This document shows, one piece after another, positions 12,301-21,909 of a stretch of DNA of 64,000 nt. Position numbers and translations under genes: made by a program. The stretch is from Cornus controversa (taxonomy: Eukaryota > Streptophyta > Magnoliopsida > Cornales > Cornaceae). Numbering within the stretch: the stretch's first letter is position 1; each line of letters opens with the position of its first letter. The notes beneath the pieces are model-generated. The model saw only the letters and a program-made list of their open reading frames with translations. It had not been told where the DNA came from and did not search any database. The stretch covers positions 29,735,230 to 29,799,229 of the forward strand of contig CM048854.1 of assembly GCA_026545225.1 (NCBI GenBank). The letters are read 5' to 3'.

Positions 12301-14394
12301 TGTATATAGTTTGGTGTTCAAAGTCTCTATCGGGGAAATTTCTCATGAGGTAGTGTGAGAGTGGACATGGAGTGTGTATGTCTAGTCCGGTGTTCAAAGT
12401 CTCTACTAGGGTAATTTCTCATAAAGTAGTATGAGAGTGGACATTCTCTGTGAGGCCGAACTATGTTAAATTTTGTTTATTGTTTGTTGTTTTATGATTA
12501 GATCTTTATGTTTGTTTGTAATTTGCTTCTGCAATACCGAACGAAGGGGTATAATTTCCAACAAAAACATAGACATGTTATCTTAAAACTAGTAAACTCT
12601 AGATAGATTTCTTTAAACAAATGACATGTGAAAAATATGTATGCAAATATCTAACCTATCTCAAAGGAAGAAAATGCTAGAAAATTGTAATGCTAGAATA
12701 ATCTAGATAAATTATGGAGGTGAAAATGGACTATAAAGGGGTTGCGGGTAGAATGTAAGCCACCAAACTAAGCCTTCCAATCTCTGAAGTCTTTGTACTT
12801 CAGAGCAAACTATAGGCTCCTCTAATGTCTTTGTACTTAAGAGCAAACTACAGGCTACTCTAAATTATCATTCTACGTTAAATTCCAAACAAAATAGGTC
12901 TGGCTTAAATTCCAAACATAATCAGTTTGTTTGAATTATCCCATTACGTACTCTCAAGTCTCACCCGCTTAAATTCCAACACAAAGTTAACGATGTGAAA
13001 CAAAACGGAAAACACATATAAGTATATATATATATAAATACTTTTATAAATTTGATTATTATTTTGCATTTTGTAAATAGCTATATAAATATATATATTA
13101 ATATGTAAAATTGATAAAACTAAACTCGCGTGAGACACAAACATGTTGTTAGATAAACGAACAAAACAAAAAGTATCACTTCTCAAAACTGTACGGGCAG
13201 AACAAAAAGTATCACTTTCACTACGTCTCAAAACTATATCTGTACATCTCAAAACTGTACGGCCAACAACTTTCGGCACGTCTCAAGCTCTACGACCAAC
13301 AACTTTCTGCAACGTGAATTAAGCTAGTCTCAAACTCTACGTACTTTTTGCAGTGAATTGATATCAGCTGGTCTCAAACTCTACGTACTAACCACTTTCT
13401 GTCTCGAACTCTACGTACTAACCACTTCCTGCTACGTGAATCGATATCAGCTATTCTCAAACTATACGTACTAACAATTTCTGGTACATGAATCGAGATA
13501 AACTCGTCCGTGAGCTGTTTGTATGGAAAGTAACTCGAGCATTTTCCTAACTCAATAGCATTTAAAGGTTGATAATCGCCAAATAATTACTAGGGACGAA
13601 GATTAGAAACAACATTAGGCTAAAATTAGTCTCTGTAAAAATCACGCCAATTTGATCAATATTCAAATATTGTACAGGAAGATTGGTGCTCAATGGATCT
13701 GCACTCTGTTTCAGACAAAGCAGATGGGACATGGATTCTTGTTTGAGAATTTGTTACTCATGAATCAGTTAGGATGTTGTCTCCTAATTAGAATAGTCTT
13801 TAGTATGGTTATTGTTCAGTTAGTTTTTGCTTGTTATTTTGCCTTTTTGTACTGCATCATCGTATTAGGCAGCCTAGTGTATGTACAGATATCAATCAAC
13901 CTCTTGATGTGTATATTACTGTATATCTCAACCCTTTTTTGTACAGCTCTTTTACCAAAAAAAATATCATCCTTCTATTAGACAGCCGAATGTACAGATA
14001 TCAATCAACCTCTTTGATGTGTATATTAGTGTATAACTCAACCCTTTTTTGTACAGCTCTTTTACCAAAAAAAATATCATCCTCTATTAGGCAGCCTAGT
14101 GTATGTACAGATATCAATCAACCTCTTGATTTGTATACTAGTGTATATCTCAACCCAAAATTAGAAAAGAAAAACATGAGAAAATGGTTTATATATATAT
14201 ATATATATATACCTTGAGCTAGCATAGTCGAAGAGCTTTCCAGTTGCAGAAAACATGATGAGACCAACTTGGGCATCACAAAGAACAGCAAGCTCCTTAG
14301 CTTTCTTGACAAGCCCTCGTCGTCTCTTACAGAAGGTGACTTGCCTGGCCGCGATGTTGTCGATCTTCTTGATCTTTATCTTCTCTCTCCCCAT
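4835..14394 (-). CDS. AGL24: SVP/AGL24-like MADS-box transcription factor (MIKC type)
   Basis: This is a type II MADS-domain DNA-binding protein of the SVP/AGL24/StMADS11 clade. Known members act in the nucleus on flowering time, meristem identity or dormancy through CArG boxes. The coding exons on the minus strand are 14394-14213 (182 bp), 6390-6309 (82), 6028-5967 (62), 5830-5731 (100), 5628-5587 (42), 5353-5312 (42) and 5002-4835 (168 with stop). All have GT/AG junctions and keep frame, giving 225 aa. Residues 1-60 are the MADS domain, about 62-88 the I region, about 89-170 the K-box ([17 protein letters not shown]), and 171-225 the C region ending SDTSLKLG. The exon sizes 62-100-42-42 are typical of MIKC genes. 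The final GG|GTAAGC could be a splice donor into a further exon adding the usual LP tail, or the TAA could be a true stop. Intron 1 is 7822 bp. The assignment to AGL24 rather than SVP within the clade is inferred. Confidence 0.9.
5014..5240. repeat. Tandem duplication in MADS intron 6
   Basis: A unit of about 110-117 bp (ataaattataagttatt ... catatgaatggagtcg) occurs twice, followed by a (TA)n tract at about 5228-5265. It enlarges the intron between exons 6 and 7 without touching splice sites. Confidence 0.8.
5905..5942. repeat. (TA)n microsatellite in MADS intron 3
   Basis: An uninterrupted TA run lies about 25 bp downstream (in transcript sense) of the exon 3 donor. Confidence 0.85.
6835..6915 (+). 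mobile_element. Possible decayed tRNA-derived SINE
   Basis: The motif aggtttgagactc (about 6888-6900) resembles a pol III B box. A loose A-box-like ggtataaccctc lies 35-40 bp upstream. No poly-A tail or TSD was identified. Confidence 0.25.
7668..7750. repeat. 42-bp tandem duplication
   Basis: The unit aaaccaaagttgagtgtacg...caatggagt occurs twice with one or two differences. Confidence 0.8.
8879..9607. mobile_element. Non-autonomous TIR transposon (MULE- or hAT-like), 729 bp
   Basis: The left end (ggaaaaattagatttaagtg) and the right end (ggtcactaaaatataatttt, then cct) are inverted repeats of each other over about 60 bp, with gaps. Both are rich in 'agtgacca' motifs. The flanking direct repeat acattctt lies at 8871-8878 and 9608-9615, an exact 8-bp TSD. 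No transposase is coded. Confidence 0.75.
9850..10419 (-). mobile_element. Complete TRIM (LTR-internal-LTR), 570 bp
   Basis: There are two 250-bp LTRs (9850-10099 and 10170-10419), each starting tgtaata and ending ttactaca or ttattaca, around a 70-bp interior. On the minus strand the interior starts with a tRNA-Met-type PBS (ttggtatcaaagcc) and ends with a G-rich polypurine tract. Flanks are aattc and aactc, a 5-bp TSD with one mismatch. It interrupts LTR1 of the element at 9692-12563. The uninterrupted site is seen in LTR2 near 12140. The reading frames here are LTR sequence and not genes. Confidence 0.88.
10525..11455. mobile_element. Non-autonomous hAT element, 931 bp
   Basis: The ends are taggggtgacaa and ttgccatcccta (inverted). 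It is flanked by an exact 8-bp TSD, ctcataga, at 10517-10524 and 11456-11463. LTR2 of the host element keeps one copy of that site (about 12241), confirming the insertion. The subterminal regions contain mirrored 'ccccgcccc' and 'gcgcccc' motifs. No transposase is coded. A truncated relative is at 35129-35362. Confidence 0.88.
12564..13129. other. Intronic sequence without gene
   Basis: AT-rich, with a short duplicated 'tctttgtacttaagagcaaact' motif at about 12788-12860. No coding or RNA signal is seen. Confidence 0.5.
13130..13510. repeat. Degenerate tandem repeats in MADS intron 1
   Basis: About six imperfect copies of a 45-60-bp unit occur, built from 'tctcaaactctacgtac', 'taaccactttctg' and 'cgtgaatcgatatcagct'. 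Copies differ by deletions and substitutions. No terminal repeats suggest a transposon. Confidence 0.7.
13864..14157. repeat. ~110-bp tandem repeats beside MADS exon 1
   Basis: Units start at 13864, 13977 and 14086 (113 bp, 109 bp and a partial 72 bp). Each begins attaggcagcc or attagacagcc and contains 'gatatcaatcaacctcttg'. The array ends 55 bp from the exon 1 splice donor, so it is in the first part of the intron in transcript sense. Confidence 0.85.
14213..14394 (-). CDS. AGL24: MADS gene exon 1 (MADS domain)
   Basis: This exon codes residues 1-60 plus two bases of residue 61. It begins [18 protein letters not shown] and ends [12 protein letters not shown] before a GTATAT donor at 14212. 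Most invariant positions are kept (KIxIKKI, RQVTF, KRRRG, LCDA, FS). Several are unusual for this clade: Cys22 where Ser is almost universal, Val29 for Phe, Lys33 for Glu, and Gln42 for Asp. The reading frame is open, so these look like substitutions and not decay. Confidence 0.92.
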
Positions 14395-14470
14395 TCCTAA
14401 CCCACACTAAAAAAAACCAAAAAAGAAAGAGAGAGAAAAAGCTTTTCATTTTTTCCATGTTCATAGTTAG

Positions 14471-14503
<33 letters not shown>

Positions 14504-14758
14504 ATCATAATACCCACATAAAATGTGGATTTGTGTCTGAACTTAGTGGAAACCCTAGAGAAAGAGAACCAGCTAAAATCTAGCTGAAGAAACTCAGAAA
14601 GAGACGATCAATTGTTGGTCATAAACAAACATGCAAACACCCACAAGAATTGGAGAGCTGTGGATTGGTGGCTTTTCGTGAGATGTTAGAGCTAGGCACT
14701 TACCGTTTATCACAGCTACTACCAAAACCCACTAATTGGGGAGAAATATGTGGATTGT

Positions 14759-14759
<1 letters not shown>

Positions 14760-14784
<25 letters not shown>
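14760..14784 (-). promoter_or_regulatory. (GA)n/(CT)n tract in MADS 5' leader or promoter
   Basis: A pure GA run lies between the predicted TATA box and the start codon, reading (CT)n in transcript sense. In plants such tracts are common near transcription starts and can bind BPC/GAGA factors. That role is inferred here. Confidence 0.6.
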
Positions 14785-14791
<7 letters not shown>

Positions 14792-14817
14792 AATGGCACC
14801 TCAAGAAAAGGAGCTTT

Positions 14818-14828
14818 CTTTATATAGC
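14818..14828 (-). promoter_or_regulatory. TATA box of the MADS gene
   Basis: The minus strand reads gctatataaag, about 424 bp upstream of the ATG at 14394. This would give a start near 14790 and a leader of about 400 nt containing the CT tract. A short 5'-UTR intron is possible but was not tested. Confidence 0.55.
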
Positions 14829-16768
14829 AAAACATGCCTCCTTATTTATTACCAATTCGCGACAACAATTACCTAAAAGGGTTAAAGAGTATCTGGTTGA
14901 AGAGAGTGCGTGACATGCAGTTTGGAAAATTGTTAAAATAATCCAATAAATAAAAATATAGTAAAGTAAACCATTTATGAAATGGAATTAATACATAAAC
15001 AATCAGATCAACTGTAGATTTGACAATTTAAGTTAGCATAAAATGTGGTTTTATGTGGACCATCAATTATTCGACAAAGAAGATAGGTTAGGTGACCCCT
15101 AGGCCCTAGAAATACCTATTCACTAGCATCCTCCATATCCTTATCTTATCCTTTTTAAATTTCTAGCTATATATATATATATATTTTCGGTAATAATAAA
15201 AGAAAAACATGTTAACCAAGCAAAAATGCAATCCACTAATCAGGATTCAAGTAACAGTGAGCTTATAAGAAAGGAAGCTCATTGTGTCAAAAGACCTGTT
15301 CATTATTCAATTTCTAGCTATATATATAATGGTGAAATGCCATATTTTTGTTTTTTCGTTGTCTTTATTTTATTGGATAGATCATAGAAGTTGTATATCC
15401 ATCTCCACATGGATTTCTTGCATTTTAATGCATGAAGAGTGAAAAGTTACTAATCATGGCCAACTTGATTCAATTTTTTATAAATAGTTGTCAAGAACTA
15501 AAATAAATAAATTTTAAATGATTATAAAAAACTGTTATATGAAAATTTGACTTATTTTGATCGAGCTTTTAAAAAGTAATTTTCATAAATGGTCAACCAA
15601 ATAAGTTTTTGCAGAGATTTATGAAAATGTTTCAAAATCTGAATTAAACTGGCCTAAAGTGTCCACATAGAGCAATTCTATAGTAGTTCACTGGACAACA
15701 ACAAACCAAGTGAGAGAACAATTTTTCATGTAATATATTGTTATGGTCCTTTTCCTCTACCTTAAGACATAAAAAATGAATAGTTAACTTCCGTTCTCAT
15801 CTCATATTTTGGTGGTTGGGAGTTTGAAATTCTCTTAAAACAACTCGTAAATTATGAAATGCTTTATAAGATCCAACACCTCCACAAAAAAATAATGATA
15901 AAAAAAAAAAAAACCTTCTCCTTGGATGGACTATTTTTGAACCCAAAGAAAAATTAATAAGGAAAGTGAACAAAAGGAAAGGTCTTTTTAGAGTTATTCT
16001 CCTTTCTTTTACCAACAATCTCTTAATAATGTTTACCTAAAAAAAAAAATTTGATATTATAGCAAATTTCATAATTGATAAATTAAAGGATCTAGCAATA
16101 GCTATAATTTAATACTATCTCATTTACCTTTTGAAGTAGTATCTACAACAACTGTATCTTAGTAGTATCTTCGATTCTTCTTTACCTTCTAAAGTAGAAG
16201 GACGTTGATTGAAGTTTTATTAGGGAAAAAAGGTGTGTGAGAGTTTTTTGCCATGAAAATGAAAAGTATATATACAAAAGTATTAATGAGCTCAAACTGG
16301 ACTCGCATTTGACTTTATAAAACTGAATTAAGTTCATTTATTAGTCTAAATTAGCAAAGTGTGAACTTGAATTTGAAGGTAGCTAGTAATTGAAAGTGAG
16401 ATTAATCTAGTGAGGTTTAAACTCTATATGATTACCCGAATATGGCACAATACTTTAACGAGCATTAACTTTATAATCAAGATCTCGCAGCTTAGACCAT
16501 CAGCAAGGCCGATGATTAGATCTCGAATTGGTAATGATAGGGGACATCGATATGGTTCAACTCCAAACATCCTTTGGGTCCTCTTGTTAACAAAATTTCA
16601 AACTTTCCCATCACCTTGTTTAGACTAACCCCTCTATACCAAAACACTCATTCGTCCTTTAATTTGCAATTCAAGAAAAAAATTTCACCCTTAGCAAACC
16701 CATTATGTCTTATCTAAACATCCCAAATGTTTGTTGTCTTTACCTTACCAACAAACCCAGTAAACTTT
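14829..16768. other. Intergenic region upstream of the MADS gene
   Basis: No exon, RNA gene or transposon end could be supported. The region is AT-rich, with poly-A runs and short (TA)n tracts near 15167-15184. It includes whatever distal promoter the MADS gene has. Confidence 0.5.
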
Positions 16769-16827
16769 TGTAACGCCCCACCCTATCCCGACACAATATT
16801 GTATGCTTTTGGTTCCCCCTGACCAGC

Positions 16828-16901
16828 GACTTCCCAGGGGGTCACCCATTTTGGTACTACTCCCAGCTAAGCACACTTAACTGTACAGTTCTAGTGGGTT
16901 C
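16828..16901 (-). other. 5S rRNA-like segment in Cassandra-type LTR (copy 1)
   Basis: On the minus strand this stretch follows plant 5S rRNA from the 'gaact...gttaagtgtgctt' region through 'agtagtacc' to 'gggtgaccccctgggaagtc', covering the internal pol III promoter and the 3' part. It is not a 5S gene: the 5' third is absent and it is embedded in a TRIM LTR, as in Cassandra elements. Confidence 0.85.
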
Positions 16902-17770
16902 ATAACCATCATGGCTTTAAAACAAGTTGTTTCATAGAAGGGTGATAAACATACATATAACACTTCCTCATTCCACACCCAAGCGATGTGGGATTGAGCA
17001 CCCTGTAGCCTACCAGTATGGTAGCTCAGTCAGTATCTCGCACCTACCCACATCACACCTGCCCACAAGGGTCACCATAATCCACCCCCAAGAGGCCCGA
17101 TATCCCTGTTGGCACACTTCCAGCTGGGTCAGGCTCTAATACCATTTGTAACGGCCTGCTCCACCTGATAGTATGATATTGTCCGCTTTGGGCCTAAGCC
17201 TGCACGTTTTTGTTCTTGAATTTTTTTCCAAAAGGCCTCATACCATTTGGAGAGAACACACTACATATAAACATATCCCTTTCTCCACACCCAAGCAATA
17301 TGGGATTGAGCACTCTTTAGCCTGTCAGTGTGGTAGCTCGCCCAGTGTCTCTCGCACTTGCCTACAAGGGTTACCACAATCCACCCCCCTAGGAGGCATG
17401 ACGTCTCCGTCGGCACACTTTCTGTTGGGTCCAGTTCTGATACCATTTGTAACGACCCGCTCCACCACATGGTATGATATTATCTGCTTTAGGCCAAAGC
17501 CCACACAATTTTGCTATTGGGTTTTATCCCAAAAGGCCCAAATCATTTGGAAAGAACACACCACATATAAGTGCATCCCCTTCACCATACCTAGGTGATA
17601 TAGGACGTCACAATCACCCCCCTCTTGGGAGTCAGCATCCTCGCTGACGCCTCCCTCATGGGCTTATGCACGACATCCGCCACATTTTCAAGCTAGGCTC
17701 CAGCTCTAATACCATTTGACCTACCCTATCCCGACATAATATTGTCTGCTTTTGATTCCCTCGGACCAGA

Positions 17771-17844
17771 GACTTCCCAAGGGGTCACCCACCCTGGTAC
17801 TACTCCCAGCTAAAAACATTTAACTGTGGAGTTTTGTTAGATTC
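17771..17844 (-). other. 5S rRNA-like segment in Cassandra-type LTR (copy 2)
   Basis: This is a second, more decayed copy. 'gggtgaccccttgggaagtc' and 'gtagtacca' are kept, but the A-box side has changed (ctaaaaacattt in place of ctaagcacactt on the plus strand). Confidence 0.8.
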
Positions 17845-18980
17845 ACAACCATCACGGCTTTAAAACGGGTTGTTTCATAGAAGGGTGATAAACATACATA
17901 TAACACTTTCCCATTTCACACCCACGAGATGTGGGATTGAGCACCCTGTAGTCTGCCAGTGTGATAGCTTGCCCAGGTGACCCTTGTGGGCAAATGTGAG
18001 AGACACTGGGCGAGCTACCACACTGGCAAGATACAGGGTGCTCAATCCCACATCGCTTGGGTGTGAAGAATGGGATGTGCTTATATGTAATGTGTTCTCT
18101 CTAAATGGTATAAAGCATTTTAAGGTAATTAATCGCAAGAGCAAAATCGTGCAGGTTTAGGCCCAAAGCAAACAATATCATATCATCGGATGGAGCGGGC
18201 AGTTACAAATAGTATCAGAGTCGGACCCAGCCGGAAGTGTGCCGAAAAGAACGTCGGGCCTCCTAAGAGGGTGGATTGTTGACCCTTGTGGGCGGGTGCT
18301 AGAGACATTGGGAGAGCTACCACACTGGCAAGCTACAGAGTGATCAATCCTATATCTCCTAGGTATGGAGAAAGGGATGTGCTTATATGTAGTGTGTTCT
18401 CTCCAAATGGTATGAGGCCTTTTGGGGGTAAAACCCAAGAGCAAAACCGTGTGGGCTTTGATGTAAAGCGGATAATATCATACCATGTGGTGGAGCATAC
18501 CGTTACAAATGGTATCAGAGCTGGACCTAAGCAGAAGTGTGCCGACGAAAATGTCGAGCCTCCTAGGGAGGTGGATTGTGGTGACCCTTGTGGGCAGGTG
18601 TGAGAGACACTGGGCGAGCTACCATACTGGCAGGTTACAGAGTGCTCAATCCCACATCACCTGGGTATGGAGAAGGGGGTATGCTTATATGTACTGTGTT
18701 CACTCCAAATGGTATGAGACCTTTTGGGGTAAAATCCAAGAGCAAAATTGTGCGAGCTTAGGTCCAAAGCGGACAATATCATACTATCAGGTGGAGCGGG
18801 CTGTTATAATTTTCCTTTTTCACAAGATGACCCTTGTGACCTATGTCTATTCTATATGGAAAGAGGAAAATAATTGAACTTTCAAGAACTCAGCCTCAAC
18901 TCCTAACATTATCATCAAGTTTATTTCATATATCATTAAGCGCATGCTCGATCACCTTTGTTAGTTTTAAATATAGGAGG

Positions 18981-19538
18981 ACTGCTCATGGTATTGCTTC
19001 TACTTGGCATCTCCCAAGCTTTATGATTCTTCCACAAAAGAAGTATTCTAATCGTATCCTTCATAGTGGGGTTCCTAAAAGATAGATATATTCTAAACAC
19101 AATTGTATTACTCTATCCCTAGTTGTTGTTTGTTGCTGTTACTAGTTTCTAGTTTGGTAGCTTATGTTTCTGATGGGATTGTGTTGTCCTCTAAAACTAG
19201 TCTTGGATTATATTTTAATTATGGTGGTGCTATTGGCACTCCAAAATAATACTCTGGCAGCTACTCGTAGTATTGCTTTTACTTGGCATCTCCCAAGCTC
19301 TGTGATTCATCCACAAAGGAAGTCTTCTGATTGTATCCTTCCATGGTGGGGTTCCTAAGAGATAGATATATTCTAAACACAATTGTATTACTCTATCCCT
19401 AGTTGTTGTTTGTTGTTGTTACTGGTTTCTAGTTTGGTAGCTTATGTTTCTGATGGGATTGTGTTGTCCTCTAAAACTAGTCTTGGACTCTATTTCAATT
19501 ATGGTAGTGCTATTAGCCCTCCAAAATAATACTCTAGC
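18981..19538. repeat. 279-bp tandem duplication
   Basis: Two copies (18981-19259 and 19260-19538) run from 'gtattgcttctacttggc' to 'ctccaaaataatactct' and are highly similar. Parts translate to short coding-like peptides, but each frame has stops. No family was recognised. Confidence 0.85.
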
Positions 19539-21909
19539 ACTTCATTATTACTCTTATTAAAGTAAAATGTTAAAAAAAAGCCCTTGTGTCAAGAGTTTAA
19601 TGGGATATATTCTACCCTCTTTTGAGTCATGAGACATCATTTCTCTCTCTTTTATGCCCAATCCTTCATCCCCAAACCTCTTACCTCTGTAAATTTTTTT
19701 TTTTAAATCGATCTGCAATTACCTAATTCCTCTTCTCACTTTTTTCTCTCTTGCTCCCTCCTATTCCCTATCCTTTATTGCCAAACCTCTGTAACGTTTT
19801 TATTTTTCAACTTCATCTGTAATTACCTGATTCCTCTTCTAACTTTCAAATCTTCAATTCTTAAGGAGTATACATAGATCTTGTAACCTTTTAACTTTGC
19901 CCTGTTCAAAATATTTAACCCTGTTAAAATTGGATTCTTCTCTCTAGTTCTCGCTCTAATTCCCTTTGTCTATTTTCTTTCTTTTCAGAAATATGAATGC
20001 AAAATCAACCCAATTGTTATTTATATTATTTGTGAATACTTTATCAATTGTCCACTGATATACATATGAAGGCAAATATGAAGCCAAACACATAACAGTA
20101 CAAAGTCTCAAGGGTCTTATAAAATTAACATCGCTAGAACTGACAGCTTGAAGAAAAGAAATCATTAGGATTAAGACTTTGGAGAGTCAATTTCATATTA
20201 CCTCGAGGTTATTAAGATCGATGATCAATGTCAACTATGGATAACAATGATCAATGTGTGACGCATCTAAAGTTTTTCATGTTCATCGTAGGAGGCCATG
20301 AAATTAAGGTAAGAAATGTTAGGGTTTGGAGGAAGAGAATGTTTTGGTAAAGAGACCACAGATATGTTTTGTCATTTTAATTTAATAAAAGAATGAGTAG
20401 ACCGTCATAGTATCTTTTAGGAGTGCCAATATCAACACCCTTTCACTTAATATAAATTACTTAACTTATCGGGGGGAAAAAAACTTTATAGTCAAGGACA
20501 ACCGGAGGAGTGAAATGAAAATTCAAGCCAATCTAGTGACAAATCCAACAATTCTATTTTTTTTTTTTTTTTTGGTGTTTTTGTAAATTACATGTAGCTA
20601 GCCTAAAGAGGTATGAAATGTATGATAAAGGGACCATTACCTAAATAATAAGAAATAAAAAATAAAAAAAGATTAATTGGATCTCTCCATTACTCGGTGC
20701 TCTCAATTGTTGCCAAATGAACTGACAAGTGCCGATACATCCTCCTAAGTCATAAATATTACTATTGATATATATAATAATGTACAAGAAAAGATTGCAA
20801 TTGAAAGAAGTGTCACACAGAGTCCAATGACAAGTAACCACATATCAGTTGCTCTTTTTTAAGCAACCCAATCTACAAAATGAATCTACATTCCTTTTTT
20901 AATCTTATTTAGACATCTAAGAATCAAAATTCTGTGAGTTTCTATTCAATTTTTCACCTTTAAAAAAAATCAGAATCTTTTTTTTTAATAAACAAAAAAA
21001 AAAGTTTTCTTTTCCTTTTTAATTTTTAAAAAATAAAACTTTACGAAAATTTTGAAAATAAAAATATTATTAAAGTTAAAATGATGAAAATGCCCCTTAA
21101 TATAAATTTAATAAAATTTAGGTTTTCTTTTCCTTTTTAATTCTAAAAAATAAAAGTTCAAGAGAATTTTAAAATTATTCCAAGGTATTTTTATTTTCTT
21201 ATAGACGCATCAATAAATTATTTTTTCAGAAATAATTTTTAACAATACTATGCCGAATGAGTTATTTGTATTAATTTTAATCTTTTATTAAGGAGCGTCA
21301 TTTTTTATAAATTAAGATACGTTTTCATCATTATAACATCACTTTGCGATAATTGAATAGTTCAAGAGATTTTAAGTTTTTTATTTTTTTCTTGTAGTTA
21401 GGTTTTGTTCCAAAAATTAAAAGTGAAGGGTGTTTTTATTTTTATGCAATTTGCCCAAATATTTATAATTATGTGAAAATTTTATGTTCATCAAAATATA
21501 ATTACCAAACTGCCCTTGTAAAGGTCTATAGTAAAAATGGCGCATTTATAGTAAGCATTGTTGTTTCAACATTGCTAAAAGTGGTGTGAATACAGTGAAA
21601 AGTTGTGCCTTACTTCAATGAAGGCAATTTTAGTTTATCGTTTTTCAATGACCAATTATTTTCACATAATTGTAAATAATTTATCCAACTTGGCACGTGC
21701 GTCGAAAGTTCAGTTTTTGTAAATGTAATTTGAGCAACAGACACAGGCTCTGTGGAAAAGTTGGAATCTCTGACAATTTTTTGTTTCTCTATGAAAGCAA
21801 ATGGTTTAATGTACATCTTTGTCCTTTTTTTTTTTTTTTTCTGATAAAAATCAAGAATGGTCTGAAATCAATAATTGAGCAGAAAGTTCAACGAAGCCAA
21901 CCTTGGAAG
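19539..21909. other. Intergenic, no gene recognised
   Basis: AT-rich with pyrimidine runs (about 19620-19960), a poly-T tract near 20560 and long A/T runs near 20960-21040. Two nearly identical 'aaaacttttttt...aagttttcttttcc' segments occur around 21000 and 21120. Short open frames have no recognisable domain. Confidence 0.5.

Larger units (their letters stand above)
9692..12563 (+). mobile_element. Small non-coding LTR retroelement (TRIM/SMART-like) with nested insertions
   Basis: LTR1 runs 9692-11836 including two later insertions (about 630 bp without them). LTR2 runs 11971-12563 (593 bp). The internal domain is only 134 bp. It begins with a primer-binding site matching initiator tRNA-Met (tagtatcagagt, about 11839-11850) and ends with a polypurine tract (aaggtggagatt, about 11959-11970). 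Both LTRs carry the same TATA region (ctctataaatagag at about 10422 and 12142). There are no gag or pol sequences. Flanking bases are aaaat and aaaac (4 of 5). It is inserted in MADS intron 1, in the antisense direction. Confidence 0.8.
6391..14212 (-). other. Intron 1 of the MADS gene, 7.8 kb
   Basis: The intron runs from the GT donor at 14212-14211 to the AG acceptor at 6392-6391. A long first intron is common in SVP and other MIKC genes and often holds regulatory sequence. Here it contains at least four nameable insertions (8879-9607; 9692-12563 with nested 9850-10419 and 10525-11455) and two tandem-repeat blocks (about 13130-13510; 13864-14157). The stretch 6391-8870 has no gene; it contains a possible decayed SINE near 6840-6910 and a 42-bp unit repeated at 7668-7750. 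Confidence 0.85.
16769..18808. mobile_element. Compound TRIM array with an orientation switch
   Basis: Seven LTR or partial-LTR units occur in a row. On the minus strand: 16769-17079, 17147-17378, 17448 to about 17605 (truncated), and about 17718-17970. On the plus strand: 17971-18207, 18277-18507 and 18577-18808. Internal segments of 65-70 bp lie between them, carrying a tRNA-Met PBS (e.g. aatggtatcagagctgg at about 18508) and a polypurine tract (gggaggtgg). The orientation flips at about 17971, making a large inverted repeat. Two of the minus-strand LTRs (the first and fourth) include 5S rRNA-like sequence; the others have a different segment in that place but share the rest. Confidence 0.85.

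Noticed and set aside
13652-14217. 109-aa and 128-aa plus-strand frames next to MADS exon 1
   Set aside because: The second is made by the ~110-bp tandem repeats. The first has a hydrophobic composition from T-rich sequence and no domain.
16828-16901. Functional 5S rRNA gene
   Set aside because: Only the 3' two-thirds are similar, and the segment is embedded in a TRIM LTR with flanking PBS and PPT.
17173-18877. Open frames of up to 141 aa in the TRIM array
   Set aside because: The same frames recur in every LTR copy on either strand. They are LTR sequence without coding function.
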